From Burkholderia cepacia ATCC 25416 (GTDB lineage Bacteria; Pseudomonadota; Gammaproteobacteria; Burkholderiales; Burkholderiaceae): 64,000 nt of DNA. Positions within the stretch are counted from its first letter, which is position 1, and each line of letters opens with the position of its first letter. The stretch is taken from contig NZ_CP012982.1 in assembly GCF_001411495.1 (NCBI RefSeq), positions 3,286,001 through 3,350,000 on the forward strand, given 5' to 3'. The position numbers and the translations under genes are program-made. Below are positions 7,620-16,374 of the stretch, one piece after another. The notes beneath the pieces are model-generated. The model saw nothing but the letters and a program-made list of their open reading frames with translations, had not been told where the DNA came from and did no database searches.

Positions 7620-9419
7620 TTACGCGACCTTGAACCGCCCGACCGTGGTCGCGAGCGCGTTCGCCTGCGACTGCAGTGCGGTCGCGGCGGCGGTCGACTG
7701 TTCGACGAGCGCCGCGTTCTGCTGCACCATTTCGTCGAGCTGCGTCACGGCGCGATTCACTTCCTGGATGCCGCGCGTCTGCTCGTTCGCCGCGTGCGTG
7801 ATCTCGGAGATGATCGTCGTCACGTTCGACACGTTGGAGACGATCTCGCGCATCGTATCGCCGGCCTGACGCACCTGCCCGGACCCGGCCGACACGCTCG
7901 CGACCGTCGATTCGACCAGTACCTTCACTTCGCGCGCGGCCTGCGCGCTGCGCTGCGCGAGGCTGCGCACTTCCTGGGCGACCACCGCGAAGCCGCGGCC
8001 CTGCTCGCCCGCGCGCGCCGCTTCGACGGCCGCGTTCAGCGCGAGGATGTTGGTCTGGAACGCGATCCCGTCGATCACGCCGATGATGTCGCCGATCCGG
8101 CCCGACGCTTCCTCGATCTTCTCCATCGTCGCGACGACGTCCGACACGACCACACCGCCGTGCGACGCGATCCGCGACGCGGCTGCCGCGCGTTCGTCGG
8201 CCTGGCCGGCCGCCGCCGCCGACTGGCCGACGGTCGCGGTGATCTCTTCCATCGATGCGGCCGTTTCCTCGAGGCTCGCCGCCGCCGATTCCGTGCGCGA
8301 CGACAGGTCCTGGTTGCCCGCCGCGATCTCGTTCGCGGCCGTGCGCACCGATTCGCTCGCATCGCGGATCTCGCGCATCACGTCGTTCAGCTTGTCGACG
8401 AAGCTGTTGAACGAGCGTGCGATGTCGGCCACTTCGTCACGGCCGTCGGCCGGCAGGCGCTGCGTCAGGTCGCCGGCACCCGAGCCGATCGCGGCCATGG
8501 CCTGGCGCACTTGCGACAGGCGGCGGAACGCGGTCGCGGTGATCGCGCCGATGATCAGCGACGCGACGCCGACGATCACGAGCAGCGTGATCAGCGAAGC
8601 GGTCAGCAGCGAGCGCATCCCGGCCGTCGCCTCGTACTTGTCGAGCAGCACCAGCGCGTACCAGTCGGTGCCCGGCACGGGGCGCGCGCGCACCAGCTTC
8701 GCGTCGCCGCCGACGCTCACCTCGACCGGCGCGGTCGCGGCCGCGATCGTCGCGCCGTTCGTCGCGCCGAGTTCGGGCGACACGTCGGCGACCGGCTTCA
8801 GCGTGAGCTTCGGGTCCGGGTGCGCGACCACATGGCCGCTGCTGTCGATCAACATCCCGAAGCTCGCGGGCGTCGGGTGGATCGACTTCACGTTCGCGAT
8901 CACGGTGTCCATCGCGACGTCGGCGGCGACGACGCCCTTCAGCGTACCGTCACGCAGGATCGGCACCGCGAACGTGACGACGAGGTTGCCCGTGCCGGCA
9001 TCGACGTAAGGCGGCGTGACGACCGGCTTGCCGGCCTGCGCGGCCTGCTTGTACCACGGGCGGCCGGTCGGATCGTAGTCGGGCGGGATGCCGGTCGGGT
9101 CGGAGAAGTGGAACGCCTTGTCTGCGTAGCCCGCGTAGACGTTCGTGAAGCCGCCGGCCGTGGCCATCTGCTTGAACACCGGCAGCGGATCGGGCGTCAG
9201 CGCGGCATCCTGCAGCGACGCGATCATCCGGCTCCGGGTGGCGACCCAGTCGGCGATCCCGACCACGTGTCCGCTCGCGACGGAGGTCAGGTTGCGGTCG
9301 ATCGCGTCGTCGTTGTACGAGCGCGCGATGAAGTAGTTGATGAGCGTGGTGGCGACGAGCGCGAATACGACGATGGCGACGCACGCGGCGAGAATGCGGG
9401 CGCGGATGGAGGAGAACAT
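7620..9419 (-). CDS. Methyl-accepting chemotaxis protein
   Basis: A 599-residue chemoreceptor. Transmembrane helix 1 lies at about residues 9-31. A large periplasmic dCache-type ligand domain follows (about 35-270; [40 protein letters not shown]). Then come transmembrane helix 2 ([20 protein letters not shown]), a HAMP domain and a long signalling domain with the hairpin [20 protein letters not shown]. No C-terminal CheR-binding pentapeptide is seen. The start [10 protein letters not shown] at 9419 places the first helix at the N-terminus; the upstream in-frame extension is not signal-like. The dCache fold suggests a small-molecule ligand such as an amino acid or organic acid (family knowledge). 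Confidence 0.93.
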   Translation of the reverse strand: MFSSIRARILAACVAIVVFALVATTLINYFIARSYNDDAIDRNLTSVASGHVVGIADWVATRSRMIASLQDAALTPDPLPVFKQMATAGGFTNVYAGYADKAFHFSDPTGIPPDYDPTGRPWYKQAAQAGKPVVTPPYVDAGTGNLVVTFAVPILRDGTLKGVVAADVAMDTVIANVKSIHPTPASFGMLIDSSGHVVAHPDPKLTLKPVADVSPELGATNGATIAAATAPVEVSVGGDAKLVRARPVPGTDWYALVLLDKYEATAGMRSLLTASLITLLVIVGVASLIIGAITATAFRRLSQVRQAMAAIGSGAGDLTQRLPADGRDEVADIARSFNSFVDKLNDVMREIRDASESVRTAANEIAAGNQDLSSRTESAAASLEETAASMEEITATVGQSAAAAGQADERAAAASRIASHGGVVVSDVVATMEKIEEASGRIGDIIGVIDGIAFQTNILALNAAVEAARAGEQGRGFAVVAQEVRSLAQRSAQAAREVKVLVESTVASVSAGSGQVRQAGDTMREIVSNVSNVTTIISEITHAANEQTRGIQEVNRAVTQLDEMVQQNAALVEQSTAAATALQSQANALATTVGRFKVA

Positions 9420-9774
9420 GGCAACGACTCGGTAAGGGAGCGCGAACGCCCGGTGGACGAATTCACCGGGTAAACGGCAATCGCGCCGCTTACTTGAGGC
9501 CACTGTGACAATTCAGTGAAACGTCTGACAAAACGCAATGCCGATCGTCAGCGGATCGTCGGCGAATCGTCAGAATCACCGGGCCGCCCTGCGACGCGCG
9601 CGCACGCCGCCGGGACGCGACGACGGTACCTGCGCGCTTGGGCAGGATGAGTCGAAAAGGAGGTCGAGACAGGCCGGTTCTCGGTCGACGGGGGCATGCG
9701 TGTCGATTGGAACCCGACCGCAGCGCGGCGACGGATCGCGCCGCGCCCGCGTCATCAGTTGCGGCGCGCGCCCG
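9420..9774. other. Non-coding gap
   Basis: No convincing gene in 355 bases. It presumably holds the chemoreceptor promoter, near the AT-richer stretch around 9500-9540. Confidence 0.3.
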
Positions 9775-10029
9775 TCACAGGCGATGGCCCGGACGCGGAT
9801 CGGCTTCCGCGGGCGACCCCTCGGCCCGCGTGTCGTTGTCGAGCTCGTCCTGCCGGCGCATCCGTTCGCGCAGGTGCCGGATCGCGAACACGTGGATGTA
9901 ATCGTGCACCCGCGCGTCGGACGACAATACGCGTACTTCGTCGTCGAGCATCGCACGCAACTGATCCGCACCGATCGCGCGCTGCCTGGCGGCTTCCTTG
10001 AGTGAATCGAGCAAACTGTCCTTGGACAT
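9775..10029 (-). CDS. Small DUF3562-like protein
   Basis: An 84-residue hydrophilic protein starting MSKDSLLDSLKEAARQRAIG, with a conserved-looking core VHDYIHVFAIRHLRERMRR. This arrangement (acidic helix, then a VxDYxxVxxxRxxRExL helix) resembles DUF3562 proteins of Burkholderiales; the match is from memory. CAGGAG lies 8 nt upstream of the ATG. A weak FNR-like box (TTGCG-N4-ATCAA) is found about 95 nt upstream. Function unknown; it may belong to the stress regulon suggested for this region. Confidence 0.65.
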   Translation of the reverse strand: MSKDSLLDSLKEAARQRAIGADQLRAMLDDEVRVLSSDARVHDYIHVFAIRHLRERMRRQDELDNDTRAEGSPAEADPRPGHRL

Positions 10030-10584
10030 CGACAGACTCCTGACGGTCGAGGAACGAAAAGAAGAAGGTACTGGAAGCTTAAAGACTGAACGGCCGCGCG
10101 GCGTGCGATGCGCCGGCGCGTGTTTGCGCGCGATCAACGGCACGTTGCGTGCCGCCGTGCCGATCCGTCCCCGAACCGGCCGCGCAAGATTCGCGGCGCA
10201 AACGGCCCGCGAACGAGACTGGAAACCTGCCACGCCACCCCGGGGCGCGGCACCGGCTGGCGGGCGAACGATGGGACGCTGCTCGACGCCGATGCACTCG
10301 CGAACTTAGACCGGCCGAAATCATGCATCAAGCGCGCTCCGCCACGCGCCGGCCATTCGTCGGAACGAACGGGCCGGATCGTCGCCCGGACGGCCGATCG
10401 GGCGCCCCTGCGTGTCAGCGGATTCCGATACGCACCGCGCAATCCCTGACAGCGAGTTCAGCGCACGCTGCTTGGCAGGGTACCGGCGCCCCACGATACT
10501 GGTGACATGGACGAAACGTTCATACAGGTCATCGCTCAGCCGGCCGTCGAGCCGGCATGCGGGGCCTGGCGCAGGAGACCAACC
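10030..10584. other. Non-coding gap
   Basis: No credible gene in 555 bases. Open frames here have poor composition and no binding sites. The only signal noticed is TTGCG-N4-ATCAA at 10124-10137, eight of ten positions of an FNR box, upstream of the minus-strand gene ending at 9775. Confidence 0.3.
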
Positions 10585-11019
10585 ATGGCACATCGCAACT
10601 TACCGGGCCGGGACGGCCAACGGCGCGCGTCGGGCAACGCACGCGCCCTGCCCGCCCAGGCCGTGCCGGCCGGCAACCGTCCGTCGGACGATATCGACAC
10701 CTTGCTTGCACTTGCTCGCGAAGCCGGGTTGCTCGTCACGCTCGACGGGCAGATCGGCCGCGAGAAGTACCAGAGCGTCGCGGGCTCGGTTCTCGCGCTG
10801 CAACGGTTCGCCGCGGCACTGTGCGCACGGGCCGCACCCGACGCGCCGGCCGCGGTCGAGGCACGCCGCAAGGCGCGCCCCGGCTGGCCGCATGCAAACC
10901 GCCTGCGCAACCGTACATGCGGCCTATGCGCGCCGCTGCACGTCGCGCGCCAGCGCCCGCGGGTACGCCGCGGCGCAGGCCGGCGACACGACTTGCGGTC
11001 GATGCTTCGCACCGGCTGA
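10585..11019 (+). CDS. Hypothetical protein
   Basis: A 144-residue protein of unknown family. The core DDIDTLLALAREAGLLVTLD, continuing through REKYQSVAGSVLALQRFA, looks like a genuine helical domain. The flanks are rich in Arg, Ala and Pro. The ATG at 10585 is chosen because CAGGAG lies 9 nt upstream; an ATG at 10507 in the same frame has no such signal. The C-terminal third (Cys/Arg-rich) reads less like coding sequence, so an upstream frameshift or decay is possible. It stands alone between two non-coding gaps. Confidence 0.5.
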   Translation: MAHRNLPGRDGQRRASGNARALPAQAVPAGNRPSDDIDTLLALAREAGLLVTLDGQIGREKYQSVAGSVLALQRFAAALCARAAPDAPAAVEARRKARPGWPHANRLRNRTCGLCAPLHVARQRPRVRRGAGRRHDLRSMLRTG

Positions 11020-11572
11020 GCGGGCAAGCGGCCGGCACGGCACGGGGCCGTGCAATGGCTGCTCAGCGCGCAACGTCGGCAGCGCCTGCCGCACGCCGTG
11101 CCTGTAGGACGACGGCGCGGCAACGGTGAGCCTGCCGCGACCTTCACCGCTTCGCATCGGCGCAACCGCGCGCCATCACGCATCACCACGCGCCGTTCCA
11201 CGCGGTCGCAATGACAACGATTTTCCTGCGGGGAATGCACTTCAGACGGGGCCAACGACAACACCCATGCGGAAAGCGGACGGGGTGACTTGCACCCCGC
11301 CCGTCCTCCAAGGCAGCCGACGGCTGCCTACCCTCGTGCCAGAGAGTTCTCGGCCGGATGACGCGCCGTGCATCGCACGTCGCGGCTCCGGAAAATGATG
11401 TGATGCCGGTGAATGCACCGTCGATCACGGCCTTCGACGCTCGCGCGGCTGCGCGGTGCATGCACGACAGACCGGCCGCGCGGCCGGTTGTTCCGTCAAT
11501 GTCTCACGCGATACTTGCGCCATTTCTGATGCAGATCAAACCAGGCCGGTTTCGATCTCGACACCGCGCGAT
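11020..11572. other. Non-coding gap with palindromes
   Basis: No convincing gene in 553 bases. It contains a 19-bp odd palindrome at 11311-11329 (arms AGGCAGCCG / CGGCTGCCT) and a sequence matching nine of ten FNR-box positions at 11526-11539 (CTGAT-N4-ATCAA). The latter lies just past the 3' end of the universal stress gene, with no obvious target. Confidence 0.3.
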
Positions 11573-12508
11573 TTACTCGGTACCGCGCACGAGCAGCACG
11601 GGCACCTGGGCGAGATGCGCCACGCGACGCGCGACGCTGCCGATCAGCCAGGCGGCGATGCCGCGCCGGCCGTGCGTGCCGACCACCAGCAGTTCGGCAC
11701 GCCAGTGCACGGCGTCGCGCATCAGTGCATGGGCGACGTCGTCGCTGGTCGGGCGGGTTTCGACGATACCGCGCTTGGTCGGGTTCCCGGTCGCATGGAA
11801 CAGCGGGCCGATCTTCGCGAGTGCATCCTCGCCCTCCGCGCGATAGGCATCCTCGAGCGCGCGCACCGGCACGATATCCGTCAGACGAACCGCGCGATCG
11901 ATCACGTATGCCGCGTACAGCAACGTTGTCGGCGTCGCGAAGCCGAGCCCGACGCGCACCGCGTGCAGCGACGGCTCGCTGCCGTCGACCGCGAACATCA
12001 GCCGCTGCAGGCCGCCATTCGACGGCAGCGCATAGGCGGCCGGCACGATCAGCAGCGCGCAGCGCGCGCGTGTCGTCAGCGTGTCCGACATCGCGCCTTC
12101 GACGAGCCGCAGCAGCCCGTGATGCGGATTCGCGCCGACTATCAGCACGTCCGCACGCCATTCCGACGTATCGTTCACCAGTGCATCGGCCACCGAGCCG
12201 CCCGTCACCGACGTATCGACGATGGCCTGCTCGACCTCGATCCCGCTATCGGCGAACAGCGCGGCGATCCGCTCGTTGGTGGCTTGCGCTTCGCGCATCA
12301 TGTCCTCGCGCGCGGACGTCAGCAGCGCGTCGATGCGCGGGATATCGGGCAATACGAGACGGGGGTTGTCGATTGCGCAGACGATGCGCAATCGCATGCC
12401 GGGACGCAGCAGCGTGCGTGCGTAGCGTGCGGCGGACAGCGATTCGGGCGTCGGATCGACGGCCAGCGCGATCCGCGCAAGCGTCGGGATAGGCTGGGCA
12501 GGCTGCAT
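11573..12508 (-). CDS. Universal stress protein with two UspA domains
   Basis: A 311-residue tandem UspA protein. The N-terminal domain (about 10-155) has ARIALAVDPTPESLSAARYA and the partly degenerate nucleotide loop VGANPHHGLLRLVEGAMSD. The C-terminal domain (about 165-310) has LMFAVDGSEPSLHAV and the canonical ATP-binding loop VGTHGRRGIAAWLIGSVARR. The start at 12508 (MQPAQPIPTL) has GGAGG upstream; the longer in-frame extension is Arg/Pro-rich and unlike the family. An FNR-like box lies about 170 nt upstream. It probably acts in low-oxygen or general stress survival (inference). Confidence 0.9.
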   Translation of the reverse strand: MQPAQPIPTLARIALAVDPTPESLSAARYARTLLRPGMRLRIVCAIDNPRLVLPDIPRIDALLTSAREDMMREAQATNERIAALFADSGIEVEQAIVDTSVTGGSVADALVNDTSEWRADVLIVGANPHHGLLRLVEGAMSDTLTTRARCALLIVPAAYALPSNGGLQRLMFAVDGSEPSLHAVRVGLGFATPTTLLYAAYVIDRAVRLTDIVPVRALEDAYRAEGEDALAKIGPLFHATGNPTKRGIVETRPTSDDVAHALMRDAVHWRAELLVVGTHGRRGIAAWLIGSVARRVAHLAQVPVLLVRGTE

Positions 12509-12675
12509 GACGAAGGCCTCCGTGCGTGCGCGTCGTCGCGGAACGACGACGGGAGCTTCGCGCGGAAGCGGCGCGCGGCGGCCGGACGGCCGCCGCGGTC
12601 GCGGGGATCGGCGGGGTGTTACGCGAAGCGCGGACAATCGATGCGTTCAGCATAGGACGTCCGGCCCGCGCGTGC

Positions 12676-12689
12676 ATGATCGCGATCAA
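12676..12689 (-). promoter_or_regulatory. FNR-like box upstream of tandem USP gene
   Basis: ATGAT-N4-ATCAA matches the FNR/Anr consensus TTGAT-N4-ATCAA at nine of ten positions. It lies about 170 bases upstream of the ATG at 12508. An FNR-type regulator with a full Cys cluster is encoded at 40474-41253. Confidence 0.45.
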
Positions 12690-12694
12690 GGGTC

Positions 12695-12714
12695 GCGCGG
12701 GCCCCTGCCCGCGC
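12695..12714 (-). terminator. GC hairpin after permease gene
   Basis: Perfect 8-bp arms GCGCGGGC / GCCCGCGC with a 4-nt loop, just beyond the stop of the minus-strand permease. There is no T-run, so termination efficiency is uncertain. Confidence 0.35.
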
Positions 12715-12717
12715 CGC

Positions 12718-14100
12718 TTACGACTTCGTCGGCACCGATGCCGCCGGGCGGTTCGCGTAGAACAGCGCATACGCGATGCCGAGCAGCACGATCCAGACCG
12801 GCCCGATCACGAGCGCGACGCGCGTGTCGGGCGTGAACGCCATCAGCACGACGACCAGCACGAGAAAACCGAGGGCGACGAACGAACCGAGCGGATAGAA
12901 CGGCACGCGGATCGGCAGGCGCGCGATCTTGTCGGCCGACAGCGTGCGGCGAAAGCGCATCTGCGCGATCAGGATCACGCACCACGTCCAGATCGCGCCG
13001 AACGTCGACACCGACGTGAGCCACGTGAACACGTGCTGCGGCGCGAGATAGTTGAGCAGCACGCCGATCAGCAGCAGCGCGACCGAGACGATCACGCCGT
13101 ACACCGGCACGCCGTTGCGGTTGACCTTGCCGAGCTTGCTCGGCGCCTGGCCCTGCTGCGCGAGGTTGTAGAGCATCCGCGCGGTGCTGAACAGGCCGCT
13201 GTTGCACGACGACAGCGCCGCGGTCAGCACGACGAAGTTGATGATGCCCGCGGCAGCCGGGATGCCGAGCCGCGAGAACGTCATCACGAACGGGCTGCCC
13301 TGCGTGCCGATCTGATCCCACGGATAGAGCGACATGATCACGAACAGCGCGCCGATGTAGAAAATCAGCACGCGCCAGAACACCGAATTCACGGCCTTCG
13401 TCAGCGACTTCTCCGGGTTGCGCGCCTCGCCTGCCGTGAGACCGAGCATCTCGACGCCGAGATACGCGAACATCACGATCGGCAGCGCGGCGATCACGCC
13501 GTTGATGCCGTTCGGCATGAAACCGCCGCGCGCCCACAGGTTCGACAGGCCGATCGCGACACCGCCGTTGCCGATGCCGAACGCGATCATCAACCCGCCG
13601 CCGATGATCATCAGCACGATCGTGACGATCTTGATCAGCGCGAACCAGAACTCGAATTCACCGTACAGCTTGACCGCGATGAAGTTCACCGAGCCCATCG
13701 CCATCAGCGCCGCGAGCGCCCAGATCCAGTTCGGCACGGAGGGGAACCACATGTGCATGTAGACGCCGACCGCGGTGATTTCCGCCATGCAGGTGACGAT
13801 CCACACGAACCAGTAGGTCCAGCCGGTCAGGTAGCCGGCCAGCGGCCCGAGGTAGTCGCGCGCATAGCGGCTGAATGCGCCGGCGACGGGATTGGCGATC
13901 GCCATCTCGCCGAGTGCGCGCATGATCAGGAAAATCGCGATGCCGCCCAGCAGGTAGGTCAGCAGGATGGCCGGACCGGCGACGCGGATCGCGCTGGCCG
14001 AGCCGAGGAACAGGCCGACGCCGATCGTCGCGCCGAGCGCCATCAGGTTGATGTGCCGCTCTTCCAGCCCGCGGTGCAACTGGTCTTCTGGTTGTTTCAA
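12718..14100 (-). CDS. Amino-acid permease, AAT/APC family (ProY/histidine-permease-like)
   Basis: A 460-residue inner-membrane transporter with about 12 hydrophobic helices. The APC signature is clear: HINLMALGATIGVGLFLGSA in helix 1, MRALGEMAIANPVAGAFSRY, and the EXXGLTAGEARNPEKSL region after helix 6. This subgroup imports proline, histidine or aromatic amino acids by proton symport; the substrate cannot be fixed from sequence. Translation appears to start at TTG (14100), with CCAGGAG just upstream. The upstream gap contains two inverted repeats, possible operators. It is followed by a GC hairpin. Confidence 0.88.
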   Translation of the reverse strand: MKQPEDQLHRGLEERHINLMALGATIGVGLFLGSASAIRVAGPAILLTYLLGGIAIFLIMRALGEMAIANPVAGAFSRYARDYLGPLAGYLTGWTYWFVWIVTCMAEITAVGVYMHMWFPSVPNWIWALAALMAMGSVNFIAVKLYGEFEFWFALIKIVTIVLMIIGGGLMIAFGIGNGGVAIGLSNLWARGGFMPNGINGVIAALPIVMFAYLGVEMLGLTAGEARNPEKSLTKAVNSVFWRVLIFYIGALFVIMSLYPWDQIGTQGSPFVMTFSRLGIPAAAGIINFVVLTAALSSCNSGLFSTARMLYNLAQQGQAPSKLGKVNRNGVPVYGVIVSVALLLIGVLLNYLAPQHVFTWLTSVSTFGAIWTWCVILIAQMRFRRTLSADKIARLPIRVPFYPLGSFVALGFLVLVVVLMAFTPDTRVALVIGPVWIVLLGIAYALFYANRPAASVPTKS

Positions 14101-14580
14101 GTCCGTCTCCTGGCAGCCGTGAACGGGCCGCCGTCATTGTCAATGTCAATGCGCGACCGTTCATGCCGAACCCGGCATGCCGAAAACGAAATAATCTCCG
14201 CCGTCATTTTCCGAATAAGAAATGACACGAATACTGCGTCAATCCGATGGGAATTGCCGCGAATTATCCGCATTTTCCGGAACAATCCGGAAAACGGATC
14301 GGGCCTTTCACGGAATACGCCCGTGCGGCCCGTGTGACGCAGCTGAGCGCGTAACGGACGGCACCGGGATCAATCGCTTTCGGCGCGAACGAACACGCGT
14401 CGAATGTGCGCGATCATGCGCACGCAATATGCAGGCGGGATTATATGGAGGATCAGCGTTTTCGCGCCAGCCGATTTTCGTGGAAATCGTAGCGGGCTCC
14501 GACTCGCGTGATCGCGACGGCTCATGTCCGTCTGGATCAGTTCGTGGCAAACGCAGGCTCTTAAGGAACCGTTGCGGACT
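14101..14580. other. Gap with two inverted repeats
   Basis: No convincing gene in 480 bases. Upstream of the permease lie a 9-bp perfect inverted repeat at 14273-14294 (TTTTCCGGA, 4-nt spacer, TCCGGAAAA) and a 7-bp repeat at 14162-14179 (CATGCCG / CGGCATG). The sequence is AT-richer than the flanking permease and marks the edge of the T6SS cassette. Confidence 0.45.
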
Positions 14581-15252
14581 TCACTCATATGACGTTGCCA
14601 GACCACCGCACACCGCATCCTTCTGCAGGAGATACTGATCTAGTCCGGGAAAACCAATCCGCTGCCGAACGGAGAATCCGTGTCGTAAATAGAGCGGAAG
14701 ATTTCGTACCTCGCCAGTCTCAAGGAATACATTCTTGTCTGGCTCGATATCGTGGAGATATGCCAGCGTAGCCCGTAGGAGCGATGCGCCAATTCCGTGA
14801 CCCTGCATCAACGGAGAAACGCCGATGAATTCAATCCGACTGCAGTCGTGACACGTGAGTTTTGACTCTACGACCCTCCGGAGCAAGTCAATTCTGTGCA
14901 AAGATCGCTTGCCACAACCAGATGCGATCTGATGCCCTAGTTCTGCAAGACTGGATGTATTTTCCGTAGTTGAACCCGGCGTAAAATAGCTGACGGCTAC
15001 CAGTGCATCCCGCACCCATACACCGAGAATAGGAAGGGAAGCGTCGTGATGATATTGCAGGTAGCTTCTGAGGTAATTCGCCCGGCGGGCATCAAATCCC
15101 GGGGTTTGAGCAGACAGGCACCATGCAAGCGTTGGATCACGCAAGAACGCTGCGTCAATCAACTCGATTGATGACTCAAGAAACTGACGGGATAGCGGCA
15201 CTATTTTCGATTCGGTGCGATACATGATCCAGTCGGCGAACGTTTCTTGCAT
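14581..15252 (-). CDS. GNAT-family N-acetyltransferase
   Basis: A 223-residue protein. Acetyl-CoA binding motif A is visible near residues 140-165 (IEFIGVSPLMQGHGIGASLL), followed by the motif B region LETGEVRNLPLYLRHGFSVR. The substrate is unknown. Its composition is clearly less GC-rich than the core genes, like the T6SS genes upstream. It is the last gene of the minus-strand VgrG cassette, 81 nt after the PAAR gene. No strong binding site precedes the ATG at 15252. It could be a cargo gene, a modifying enzyme for the effector, or unrelated. Confidence 0.75.
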   Translation of the reverse strand: MQETFADWIMYRTESKIVPLSRQFLESSIELIDAAFLRDPTLAWCLSAQTPGFDARRANYLRSYLQYHHDASLPILGVWVRDALVAVSYFTPGSTTENTSSLAELGHQIASGCGKRSLHRIDLLRRVVESKLTCHDCSRIEFIGVSPLMQGHGIGASLLRATLAYLHDIEPDKNVFLETGEVRNLPLYLRHGFSVRQRIGFPGLDQYLLQKDAVCGGLATSYE

Positions 15253-15333
15253 CGGGAATACGACGACACGTGAGTTGACGTTAGCACGGAATTGAACGTC
15301 ACAACATCGACCGTCAACTGCGTCCGATGTACC

Positions 15334-15621
15334 TCACACGTCCACCGACATGACGTGCTGCGACGGGATGAGTAACGGCGGCGCCGGACACTTGCAAACG
15401 CACAGATCATCACTCAGCGCTACGCGGCGACCATCTGGCCCGGTCATCGGAACTCGCGGGCCGATGCATTTGATCTTGCCGATCGTCTTGCATGCCGGGC
15501 AGAACACATCGTCATCCTCATGCGCGATGTGCCTGCCGTCGAGCGCGAACGGCGTAGCCTTGGCTTGGACCGTCCCGGCCACGGTAGTGTGATCGCCGTC
15601 GAAAATCATGTATCTCGTCAT
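15334..15621 (-). CDS. PAAR-domain T6SS tip protein
   Basis: A 95-residue protein whose whole length is a PAAR domain. It begins MTRYMIFDGDHTTVAGTVQA, continues through IAHEDDDVFCPACKTIGKIK, and ends DDLCVCKCPAPPLLIPSQHV, with Cys/His residues that may bind metal. PAAR proteins sharpen the VgrG spike and can carry effectors. The start at 15621 is preferred because it begins the fold; the in-frame extension to 15714 is not PAAR-like. It lies downstream of the unknown gene at 15778 in the VgrG cassette and has no fused toxin. Confidence 0.82.
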   Translation of the reverse strand: MTRYMIFDGDHTTVAGTVQAKATPFALDGRHIAHEDDDVFCPACKTIGKIKCIGPRVPMTGPDGRRVALSDDLCVCKCPAPPLLIPSQHVMSVDV

Positions 15622-15777
15622 GATCGTTAGCCGTGTTGTATTTCTCGTCAGGTGTCGTACCCAACTGGCTCTGTTCAAGGACAGGCGGAGCTCATGCCTC
15701 TCTCGAACTGGCACTGACTTCCTGCTTACCGCGAGGACGGGCCAATAACCAACCTCCAGACCGAAACTCTACTCACG

Positions 15778-16347
15778 TCAATACCTCTTCAAAGCCTCTT
15801 CGAGTCCTTGACGGTATTTCGCAGGCGCTCCATCATTACCGGTCAATAGCTCTTCAAGTATCACGCGTGCGTCAATTGTCTCAGCATTTACGTGCCCTTC
15901 CACCAACCGATCAAACTTCCCATGAGCAGTAAATTTCCGAAAATAGCTAGATTTAATCCCGAAAGCAAAATCTGCAAGGAGCATCGGAATCCCCCAGGCT
16001 AACGTCAGCAAAGACGTTTGAGGTGTAATCGCATGCTTGAAAATGTTCCCCCGGTCAACACACGAGTCTAGGTTTCCAAGCGCCTCGATGAGCCAGTGTC
16101 GCTGCGGCCTTACACTCGCAACCATAATGCGATCAACTATAAAATCTTGAAATCGCAAGTCTTTTTTTATTATTTCAGGGCAAATTTTCTCACTTGCCCG
16201 ATGAATTGCTCGAACGCTGGACAAGTTCTGTCCCGCAGCCTCGATAAAGCCATTGTCCTGAAGCGCGACACACACTGTACTCAAGACAAACGAATCGCAA
16301 ACACCTGAAATATTTTTCCTGACGATCGCTTCAATTTCACCAGTCAT
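15778..16347 (-). CDS. Hypothetical protein in T6SS cassette
   Basis: A 189-residue protein of no recognised family. It has two moderately hydrophobic stretches (around VLSTVCVALQDNGFIEA and TPQTSLLTLAWGIPMLLADF) but no signal peptide or clear membrane anchor. A GGGGGAAG site lies directly before the ATG. It begins 27 nt after the stop of the DUF3396 gene, so it is co-transcribed with the effector and immunity genes. Its low GC resembles those genes. It may be a second immunity protein, an adaptor or a chaperone; the sequence does not decide. Confidence 0.65.
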   Translation of the reverse strand: MTGEIEAIVRKNISGVCDSFVLSTVCVALQDNGFIEAAGQNLSSVRAIHRASEKICPEIIKKDLRFQDFIVDRIMVASVRPQRHWLIEALGNLDSCVDRGNIFKHAITPQTSLLTLAWGIPMLLADFAFGIKSSYFRKFTAHGKFDRLVEGHVNAETIDARVILEELLTGNDGAPAKYRQGLEEALKRY

Positions 16348-16374
16348 TCTTCCCCCAACGTCGAATACGCAACG

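Noticed and set aside
7572..9473. Very long open frame on the plus strand opposite the chemoreceptor
   Set aside because: It is Arg/Asp/His-rich low-complexity sequence, a typical antisense shadow in GC-rich DNA; the minus-strand frame has clear chemoreceptor domains.
10124..10137. TTGCG-N4-ATCAA upstream of the DUF3562-like gene
   Set aside because: Only eight of ten positions match; too weak for a separate regulatory feature, though noted in the gene entry.
11183..11461. Minus-strand open frame after the tandem USP gene
   Set aside because: No ribosome binding site, no recognisable domain and atypical composition.
11526..11539. CTGAT-N4-ATCAA, nine of ten FNR positions
   Set aside because: It lies just past the 3' end of the tandem USP gene, with no credible gene downstream in either direction, so no regulatory call is made.
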